A stretch of 64,000 nucleotides of DNA from Heliocidaris tuberculata. Taxonomy: Eukaryota > Echinodermata > Echinoidea > Camarodonta > Echinometridae. Every line of letters starts with the position of its first letter. The stretch's first letter is position 1. A program made the translations under genes and the position numbers. Shown here one piece after another: positions 56,910 to 64,000 of this stretch. Location: assembly GCA_025618425.1 (NCBI GenBank), contig CM046841.1, positions 11,480,654 to 11,544,653 on the forward strand. Direction: 5' to 3'. The notes beneath the pieces are model-generated. The model searched no databases. It saw only the letters and a list, made by a program, of their open reading frames with translations, and was not told the DNA's origin.

Positions 56910-57307
56910 AGACAGGAATTATTCAAATTGATCACATTTTGTTCTTCACATTGGCAACAATAACATTTTTCTTTTAATCCTATATGGTTCTAATAAAATG
57001 TAATGTCTTTGAAAACAATATACATGGTTTGTCGAAAAGTAGAAAAATTGCCAGTTTGGATTACAAAAAAAAACAAACAATGATATTGACCCTCTCAATA
57101 TGTTGCCAATTTAAGGATTTTAAAGCTTATTCTCGTGTTTAAAATTCCTGGCACCAATCCCATTATGGTCATGGAACAAAAATGGACATGGTGTGTGCAG
57201 AAATGTTTGCTCTTTCTATTCCTGCATGTGATATATTTCTTAGAGCTCTGAATCAAACAAGTTATTGAGCCAAACCATAAAATGTGGTCAATTGTCTCCA
57301 AAGGGTT
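56910..57307. repeat. AACCCTTTC-terminus dispersed element, copy C (inverted)
   Basis: AACCCTTTCGAGACAGGAAT at the left and CTCCAAAGGGTT at the right. Reverse orientation compared with copies A and B. It lies between mini-exons 3 and 4 and so explains the longer intron there. Confidence 0.72.
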
Positions 57308-57376
57308 AAAGATACGGCCATTGTGTGTGTTTCTTTCTTTCTTTCTTTCTTTTTTAAATCTCACTTGACATCACAG

Positions 57377-57433
57377 GAATGTCAGTTACGACTGCGGCAT
57401 ATGAGCTTATGCCATCCACATCAACCACGAAAG
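57377..57433 (+). CDS. Ser/Thr-rich mini-exon 4
   Basis: 57 bases between GACATCACAG and GTAGGT, phase 1 to 1, same length as mini-exon 3. Encodes MSVTTAAYELMPSTSTTK. The intron after it is also similar to those after mini-exons 2 and 3 (ATGATTGTACGAGAAAT against GTGATAGTATAAGAAAT). Confidence 0.7.
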
Positions 57434-57553
57434 GTAGGTCTTTACATGGAAATATTTCATTTCTATTTCTCTGGAATTAATGATTGTACGAGAAATATCG
57501 TCTCGGTTTGATGTAGTTAAAAATGTGGGTATTATATTGTGCTTTTATCTCAG

Positions 57554-57613
57554 TGGATATTGCGATAATTTCGGTTGTGGCTGAAGCCAAGACAACCACA
57601 TCCACTACCAAAT
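57554..57613 (+). CDS. Ser/Thr-rich mini-exon 5
   Basis: 60 bases between TATCTCAG and GTAATT, phase 1 to 1. Encodes DIAIISVVAEAKTTTSTTK, with the same TSTTK ending. More hydrophobic in its first half than its neighbours. Confidence 0.6.
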
Positions 57614-57837
57614 GTAATTTGTGTGCATTATCTTATTTCTCCAGAAATGCCTTCGTGTTATTCTAAGCACTGATTTGTGTTTTTCTGCACATTTATAGTA
57701 AATCATCAAAGCAGAGTATCCTTGAATGTGAGTCTAATACTTTATTAAAAAAGTGAAAATGACTTTAGCAGACAATGGGCCGTATCGATATAAACTAGCT
57801 TTTGCTTGGAAGCAAATACCAAGTAAAAGCTTGCGCT

Positions 57838-57905
57838 CGTGCAAATGCTCAAGCTAATGCTCAAGCCAATGCTCAAGCTAATGCTCAAGCCAATGCTCAA
57901 GCAAT
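57838..57905. repeat. 12-bp tandem repeat
   Basis: Five to six copies of GCTCAAGCYAAT, alternating between CTAAT and CCAAT versions, in the intron after mini-exon 5. Confidence 0.85.
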
Positions 57906-57949
57906 AGCTATGACCCAACCTTTTGCTTTTTCATTTTGCTTTTCATAGT

Positions 57950-59437
57950 TACCTTCATAATCGCCATCAGTGTACCATTTATGATTCTTCTCAGTCAGAC
58001 TTTAAAAGAAATTACATTCGGTGTTCCCCAGGGCTTTCTGTTAGGCCCCCTTGTTTTTATTCTGTTTTTAAATGACATTTATCGATCATCCAATCTACTA
58101 TCTTTTATTCTTTACGCTGATGATACAAATTAACTATATTCTCATAAACATCTTGATGTTTTATGTAAACTGTAAACACTGATTTATTGAAAGTTTGCGA
58201 TTGATTTGCTGCTAACAAGTTAACAATCAACTACAACAAATGTAACTACATGATATTCTGCAACTCTCCAAAGCCTCCAGACTCTAGCTCTGTACAAATC
58301 ATGCTAAATAATCGCATCTTACCAAGAGTTGAAACTACTTAATTTCTTAGTGTCTTTATAGACAGTAAGTTATCATGGAAAATCATATAAATGAACTTGA
58401 AATCCAAAATAGCTAAAAACATTGGTGTTATTTACCGCCTAAGCATGTTTCTGCCCAAAAAAATATTGCGTACTTTATACTGCACCTTAATTCTCCCGTA
58501 CCTATCTCATTGTAACGTAGTATGGGCAAATATATATCGAACCAAGGAGTTATCAACTCCTTGATCGAACTAATGTTAAGAAGCTATGTACACTGCAAAA
58601 CAAGATTTTACGTATCATATCAGGTTCTCATCCACGCTCCAGTAGCGATCCTTTATATAAATCTCTTGAATTGCTTCGCATTCTAGATATAAATACACTT
58701 CAACAGTGTACCTTCTTATATAAATGTCTAAACTCACAGTTACCTTCCCAGTTCTGTGGCCTTTTCCACTGTGTTTCAGATATTCATAAGTATGGTACCA
58801 GATCAACCGATGAAATGTATATTCCCAAACACCGTAAACTTATTTTTCAACATAATATCCGTTTCACCGCCCCTAAGCTTTGGAACGATTTGCCTGTACC
58901 CATGCGAAATTCTGTGTCTCTGTTAAACTTCTCATGGAAGCTAAAAAAAAAAAGTGTATGATATCGGATCATAGTTCATGATGCCTTGTTTATTATGCCC
59001 GATTACTATCACCCTAACCTGTTTCCGGTATCTTTTTTGTAAGAATGCATGTGAATATTTCGATATTTTACTCTCTCCGCATATCTTGCCATTTTATTAT
59101 CCAGGCATGCCATACAACTCCATTATGATTATTACTATGTTGCAGTCCTCTTCATTTCCCTCTACTTAAGTTCCCTATCCTTTTCTCTCCCTCTCTTTGT
59201 CCCTTTCTTTCTTTTTTTCTTCCTGTATTACCGGTAATTATATTGTATTTGTGTATTCAGGCTTACCCGCTACAAGCATCTGGCTTATTGGGACTGCGCC
59301 TTCTCCATTGTAACTTTGCAAGTTCTTGATTGTACTGATATTACTTTATATGCATGTAAATTGTACTATTTGAACACATGTTAAATGTTGTCAAAATCAA
59401 TGGAAGAAAATAAATGTTAATATGAATTGAATTGCAC
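57950..59437 (+). pseudogene. Decayed LINE fragment (RT to 3' end)
   Basis: Starts around ITFGVPQGFLLGPLVF, then LYADDT followed by an early stop, FIDSKLSWK, CTLILPYLSHCNVVWAN, LQNKILRIISGSHPRSSSDP and FTAPKLWNDLPVPMR. The 5' two thirds are missing. The tail reads AAAATAAATGTTAATATGAA. It belongs to the CR1-group but is distinct from its neighbours. Inactive. Confidence 0.8.
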
Positions 59438-60720
59438 CACCGAAATCCTCACTCCGTATTCTTTACACCTGTTATCGAAACAGTAATAAGAGACATTATA
59501 CATAATCTTAGCAACAAGAAAAGTTTCGGCCACGATTGCATAATTGATAACACTCCTATAAAATATCTTTCCTGAAATATCTGAACCATTATCGCACGTT
59601 TTTGATTTATCACTTCAGACAGGTATTGTACCTGTCTGAAGTGATCGCAATCGCAATCTGAGGTATCGCAATCCGGAATATCTACTAAAAACTGTAAATA
59701 ACGAGTTAAACCTAGTTGCAGACTGGATTAAAGCAAACAAGCTTTCACTGAACCTACAAAAGACCAGTTATATGTTATTTAGCAATTCATTAAAAAAAAA
59801 CTCCCAGGACAAATCATACTTAACAACACTAACGATAGAGTGAATAACATGAAATTTCTTGGATAATAATTGACGAAAAGCTTACATGGAAACCCCAAAT
59901 CGATAAGATATGTTTCATAATTTCGATAAGTATTGGCATAATCAATAAACTTAGTAACATTCTTCCTCCACACAAACTATTCACCTTATACTCTACACTG
60001 GTACTTCCACACATGCTTGAGGCAACTCTGCAAAGGCACATTTAGAGCGTATACTTTTACTCCAGAAAAAAAAGCACTAAGAGTCATATGGCATACTAGT
60101 TATCGCTCTCACACGAATTCTCTTTTCTATCAACCAAAGTCCTTAAAATTACAGAATTACACCATCTACAGTTAGGCCTGTTTATGCACAAGTTAAAGTC
60201 GTACGAACTTCCACATGTTTTTTTCTCGATGTTTACATCCAATAATAATCATCAGTCCTACCCTACCAGACAGGCTAGCCACTATCACCTGCCGCGAACA
60301 AGAACCCTCTTTGCCAATAAAACTTTCACAACAACTGGGCCTATACTTTGGAATTCCCTTCCCCAAAATATTATTGACACTCCTAATAATCATACGTTTA
60401 AAAGAAAATTTAAACAACATCTCTTACTAAAATACATGGAAAAGCCAACCCTCCAAAAATATCCCGGATACAAGCCACACTCGGAAGTTTGATTCTGATC
60501 TCCCTCTTTGTTGTTTGTTTTTTGTTTTTGTGTTTGTTGTTGTTGTTTGTTATTCATTTCCCTTCTCTTATTCCCTTCCCTGATTTCATCTCTTTTCCTC
60601 TCTCAACCTGTCCCTCCCTCTCTGCTTCTTCATTTAAGTGAGCCGTTGTGTGTTTATTTATTAAGTTAGTTAGTTAAGTTAAACGTATTCTATAAGTAAA
60701 AAAAAAAAAAACCAACAAAC
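59438..60720 (+). pseudogene. Second decayed LINE fragment, back to back
   Basis: Frameshifted RT remnants: LVADWIKANKLSLNLQKTSY, LTWKPQIDK, LFTLYSTLVLPHM, HQSYPTRQASHYHLPRTRT and GPILWNSLPQNI. The last blocks resemble the corresponding part of the 53.1-55.7 kb copy (SYPTRQSHFYHLPRTRT), so the two are close subfamilies. A perfect hairpin at 59,609-59,645 marks a break inside it. Inactive. Confidence 0.75.
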
Positions 60721-60869
60721 AGATTTTTTAATCGTGTATATAGTTATAATGATTTGGGAACATGCTATTTACAAGCTCCGCTTCTTTGCTAGTTCCCTTT
60801 CGTTACCTTTTCGATTATTATCAAGAAACAATTGAAACGTGTGTACACCTCTCTCTGTTATAACATTTA

Positions 60870-61190
60870 TTTTAGAAATCAATATGTAAAAACAAAGTTC
60901 ATATGTTCGAATGATGAGTTTCTTCTACAATGTATATACTTTATATGATTTATTTCATTTCATTTCATTTTCATTTATTTCCATATTTTTCATGTCACAT
61001 TTACATTTCAAAAATAAATACATACATAAATAACATAAAAGTATAAATGGTCAATATAATGTAGTGATTTCACTGAGAGAAATATGATGGGACCTACATG
61101 AAAGCAAGCTTGTAAAGCCGTAGGCCCCGGTGAAATAATATTTTATTTGTGATATCAAAAAATAAATAATCTTGAATCTTGAATTGTGAT
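60870..61190. repeat. Retroelement tail with an insert
   Basis: The ends match 33,738-33,850 (GAATGATGAGTTTCTTCTAC and AATCTTGAATCTTGAATTG); between them about 190 bases (60,953-61,140) with ATTTCATTTCATTT repeats are extra in this copy. Confidence 0.5.
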
Positions 61191-61505
61191 ATAGGCAGTT
61201 GGGATTCTTATCTACCCTGGGTGCACTAAGTGGCCACAAATACTACTGTGGTTTGACAATAAATTAAAACATCTGGGGCCTACCTCGGGGCTACTCTCAT
61301 GTGGGTATTTCCATTGCTGCATCTGGGGCACCTGTGATATAAATAGTTGGAAGTGTTATCTACCCTGGGTTGACTAAATGGCCAGAAACATACGTAAAAT
61401 GTTTAAGTTCCCTAATCGACCCGGGGTTGGTCTACCAGGGGGGGGGGGGGGGGGGGGGGGCTACGCCGGGTAGACTCTCATGTGGGTACTTCCATTGCTG
61501 CATAT
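61187..61505. repeat. Two-copy direct repeat with a long G-run
   Basis: GTGATATAGGCAGTTGGGAT then TTATCTACCCTGGGT (61,187) and GTGATATAAATAGTTGGAAG then TTATCTACCCTGGGT (61,334) start two units; both end CTCATGTGGGTAYTTCCATT then GCTGCAT. A run of about 24 Gs lies at 61,438-61,460 and a TA repeat at 61,503-61,523. Confidence 0.7.
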
Positions 61506-61826
61506 ATATATATATATATATATCATGCGGGCGCATACGGATGCGTTGACTAGTCTACATACGAGTCGCTTTTATGTTTATTGAGAGTGTAATTAAACTC
61601 GCAACATCTCTTGTTAGAAGTAATATTTGAAGCTCATATTTTGAATTTAGTATAGCGATATTGAACCCCTAACATACAGAACATTTTTTTTGGGGGGGGG
61701 GGTGATGCGTACCGTTTAAAGAATTGTGCTCATGGCATACTCTATTGTATATGTATCAGCAATAATTTCTTGAAATAGTTTGTGCCACGTATTTATATCC
61801 CAAAGTTATTGTCTTCAATGTTGCAG

Positions 61827-62078
61827 CCACACCTGTGTGCAAGATGTATCCTACAGCTGTCACCTACAGGGGCAATTTGTCCCAGACGTTATCGGGGCAC
61901 ACTTGTCTAAATTGGAGTAGTGGCTTTTCTGTGAATAACCCCGATATGGGGCTAGGAGACCACAACTACTGTAGAAACCCAGGTGGAGGATTCACCGCCT
62001 GGTGTTACACAACCCATCCGGATGTGCAATGGGAGTATTGTGCTCTAGGTGACTTTGATCCAAAGTGCAGAGATGAAA
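61827..62078 (+). CDS. Kringle domain 1 exon
   Basis: 252 bases between AATGTTGCAG and GTAAGT, phase 1 to 1, so the domain is carried by one symmetrical exon. The six cysteines have kringle spacing: VCKMYPTAVTYRGNLSQTLS opens, then HTCLNWS, GLGDHNYCRNPGGGFTAWCY, WEYCALGDFDPKC. Hallmarks YRGN, CLNW, HNYCRNP and AWCYT are all present. An acidic DxD/E lysine-binding pair like that of plasminogen kringles is not evident (the region reads THPDVQWEY). Kringles are disulfide-rich extracellular protein-binding modules of about 80 residues; this one is full length. Confidence 0.92.
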
Positions 62079-63476
62079 GTAAGTTCAGAGTGAAAGCTAA
62101 CCTTTAATAAAGATAAATTTGAGTTCTGATCTTGCGATTGAAAGTGAAAAAAAGGGGGAAAGCCAGATTTTGTAGAACAATAAAATAATTGTGTATTTTG
62201 AGGTTTTGAAATCATCAAAATGATTTTTAAAAAACTGACTAAATCTTGCTGAAAATCACATACAGTAAACAGCTCAGCACACAGAAATCGATATGTCATG
62301 TATGTGGGACTAGATACACATCTGGCATTAACGTTTGGTCCAAACAAGGGATTTTTTTTCATATTTGGATATCTGGGCATTTGAAGAGCTGTCATTTTCA
62401 GGGGACATTTCTAATATGATACTCTTCCACAGTAACAGCAAGTTGCTTAGAAGGAAACCGAAAAAAAAAATCAGAGAAGCACAACGGTAAAAGTTTGAAC
62501 GAAATTGGACAACTAGTAATAACAAAGTTATGAAGTTTGACAATTTTAAACTTGGGAGTATCAAATTTGCAAATTAAAAATGTCGCTGAGATTAAGTGTG
62601 GAACAAAATTTCCAATTGCTCAAGCCCACAAAATATCTTCTTTTTTTTTAAATTCATAATAAGGTAGGACTATATTTGTTTTTGGAGGGTTCATAAGATG
62701 TCATCAAGTTGTAAACTACAACATATTCATTTATCTCTAAGCTTTGCATTAAATGTGAAATTTTATTTATGTATTTAGTGTTAAAATAGACTTCTATGGT
62801 GCCGTAAAAGCTACATTTTATTTTCTGTATAAAATTTGTGATTTAAAAAAAAAAAAAATTCTTTTATAACTTATACATTTTATACATTATATTTGGTATA
62901 GCTTGTGATTTCTTTTCATAACTAGTGTACTAACAGATTAGGATGAACTGTCAATATGATTGTTTTTTCAGTCGTCATTAGATTTTGAAATACGATGTGT
63001 GGTACTTTAATAAAGACAGTGCTTGTTAGAAACAATGCTAATTGCCATTTTAATACCATTTTATTTAATTCTGATAATATGAATATTATATAATAATGAT
63101 ATAATAATAACAATAATAATAATAATAATAATGATAATGATGATGATAATAATGATAATGATAATAATAAAGAGAAAAATTATAATAAAATTTTTTTAAA
63201 TGTCATAATAGATACCTCTATAGCGCTCATATCCACCATGAAATGTGCTCAAGGCGCTCCAATATTACTCCGGCTCTAGCAAGGCTGCCTATTTTGGTGC
63301 TCCGCGTTCACGAATCCATTCCTGCCAGGTACCCACACCATGGTGTAGAATGGCAAACCTAGATAAAATCCTTGCCAGAGGACATTAGTGCCACTACTAT
63401 CACATCTCCATTCAAGTGTTTAAACCATTAGACTTCGACACCTCTATTAGTATTCTTTCTGTTTTTTCGAGCTAAG
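62079..63476 (+). other. Intron between the two kringle exons
   Basis: Contains a diverged relative of the TTAA-flanked family at 62,400-62,600 (AAATCAGAGAAGCACAACGG), A/T runs, an AAT/GAT microsatellite at 63,095-63,175, and at 63,190-63,425 a dispersed repeat (TAGCGCTCATATCCACCATG, then GCTCAAGGCGCTCC) that looks like a SINE body. Confidence 0.55.
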
Positions 63477-63769
63477 AACTTCAAAGTGGACCAAATGAAT
63501 GCTACACTCTGCCCGATGCCAGCGACTACAGGGGCGACGTATCTGTCACACGGTACAACCAGACATGTCAAAAATGGACCTCGCAGACACCGCACGGTCA
63601 CAGTAAGACCCCGCATTACTACCCGGATGCTGGTCTTGGGGACCACAATTTCTGCCGCAACCCCGACGAGGAGAATTTCGCGTGGTGTTATACCACATCA
63701 TCTACGCGCTGGGAGTTGTGCAACATTGGAGTACCCCAAGCTAATTGTAATACCGTAGAGAGTCCCTAG
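63477..63769 (+). CDS. Kringle domain 2, terminal exon
   Basis: Acceptor GAGCTAAG, phase 1, completing a Lys codon with the A from the first kringle exon. Encodes ECYTLPDASDYRGDVSV, QTCQKWTSQTPHGHSK, GLGDHNFCRNPDEENFAWCY, RWELCNIGVPQANC, then TVESP and a TAG at 63,767-63,769. All six cysteines and the YRGD, CQKW, HNFCRNP and AWCYT hallmarks are present. There is no transmembrane segment or GPI signal after it, so the product would be secreted. Confidence 0.9.
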
Positions 63770-64000
63770 TCTGCAGACACAGACCCTATTCCATAAAGTC
63801 TTGAGTAGATCGTAACTTTTCCAGTCTCTAGCTTTGAGCAGCAGCTGCTATATACAGGGGCTATGGTTCTCATCAGGTTGCACTCTAGATATTGGGTAAA
63901 AGTTTGTTGCGTAAAATCTTACCCAATCCAATATTGGGTAAAATTTTACCCAACAAACATCCATGTTCCCTTTTTTTTGGTTTTTTTTTTAAGTACAATT
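63770..64000. other. Region after the stop codon
   Basis: No AATAAA in the remaining 230 bases. A short piece of the GGGTAA-type repeat arm (ATTGGGTAAAATTTTACCCA and flanks) lies at 63,893-63,958. Confidence 0.5.

Larger units (their letters stand above)
36595..63769 (+). other. Gene model: secreted EGF / mucin-like / kringle protein
   Basis: Exons read: 36,595-36,600; 37,377-37,428; 38,794-39,015; 39,572-39,673; 52,815-52,868; 55,833-55,907; 56,097-56,153; 57,377-57,433; 57,554-57,613; 61,827-62,078; 63,477-63,769. After a phase-0 first intron every exon starts and ends in phase 1, so all junctions are compatible. Domain order: signal peptide, Cys-rich segment, EGF, Ser/Thr-rich linker, kringle, kringle, stop. 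Kringles bind lysine-type ligands or proteins, and the mucin-like linker would be an extended spacer. The 13-kb gap between the EGF exon and the first Ser/Thr exon holds a different gene, so the model could be two neighbouring genes. Further small exons may be missed. Similar mosaics are common in echinoderms and amphioxus, but I cannot name an ortholog. Confidence 0.55.

Noticed and set aside
57838..57905. CRISPR-like array of short repeats
   Set aside because: Simple 12-bp tandem repeat without unique spacers, in an animal intron.

Overview
The window looks like a gene-poor, transposon-rich stretch of an animal genome. It has long introns with GT/AG ends, AT-rich spacers, many microsatellites and G/C homopolymer runs. 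It also carries several lineages of non-LTR retrotransposon and many families of short inverted-repeat elements. Kringle and EGF modules on phase-1 exons, tRNA-derived SINEs and the repeat style suggest a marine invertebrate deuterostome, most likely an echinoderm; this is inference. There are no prokaryotic operons and no CRISPR arrays. Most long ORFs are low-complexity or transposon shadows.

Three protein genes can be assembled by splice-site and phase logic. (1) Minus strand, about 17.0 to 11.6 kb: the 3' part of a single-pass membrane protein, with a Thr/Pro-rich stalk, a transmembrane helix followed by Arg-Arg-Arg, and a long cytoplasmic tail with several tyrosine motifs. Its ectodomain exons were not found. 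(2) Plus strand, 36.6 to 63.8 kb: a secreted-protein gene starting with a two-codon first exon and a signal-peptide exon, then a Cys-rich exon, one EGF exon, at least five tiny Ser/Thr-rich exons that look tandemly duplicated, and two kringle exons with a stop at 63,769. Every internal intron assigned with confidence is phase 1. Whether all these exons form one transcript is inferred. (3) Plus strand, 44.5 to 48.6 kb: four coding exons of a conserved protein resembling uncharacterised 'SAMD3-like' proteins, lying inside the largest intron of gene 2. Its last exon is split by a 1.2-kb inverted-repeat element with 27-bp termini and a TTA duplication, which itself contains a second, 204-bp element with 39-bp termini and a TTA duplication. 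A possible terminal exon of a further gene, with a faint YWTD-propeller look, ends at 738.

The left 10 kb is mostly nested mobile DNA. A 5'-truncated CR1-group LINE (about 2,553-6,282) sits inside a roughly 1.3-kb DNA-transposon-like element; a second, LINE-free copy of that element lies inverted at about 13.24-14.40 kb and shows the empty site. Next come an ACACTGTAAAAAA-terminus element (7,444-8,306) and a large inverted-repeat element (8,382 to about 10,515). The 17-30 kb region holds SINEs, MITEs and microsatellites, including a 1.35-kb pyrimidine tract. The 30-36 kb region has a decayed RT fragment, one arm of a 0.5-kb long inverted repeat, a GGGTAA-type element and a 912-bp tandem duplication ending about 0.23 kb upstream of the start of gene 2. 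The last 11 kb holds three more decayed LINE fragments in the introns of gene 2, one carrying a 116-bp hairpin element with a perfect 8-bp target duplication.

No search or alignment program was used. Homology statements rest on motifs read directly and on family knowledge; identities were judged by eye.
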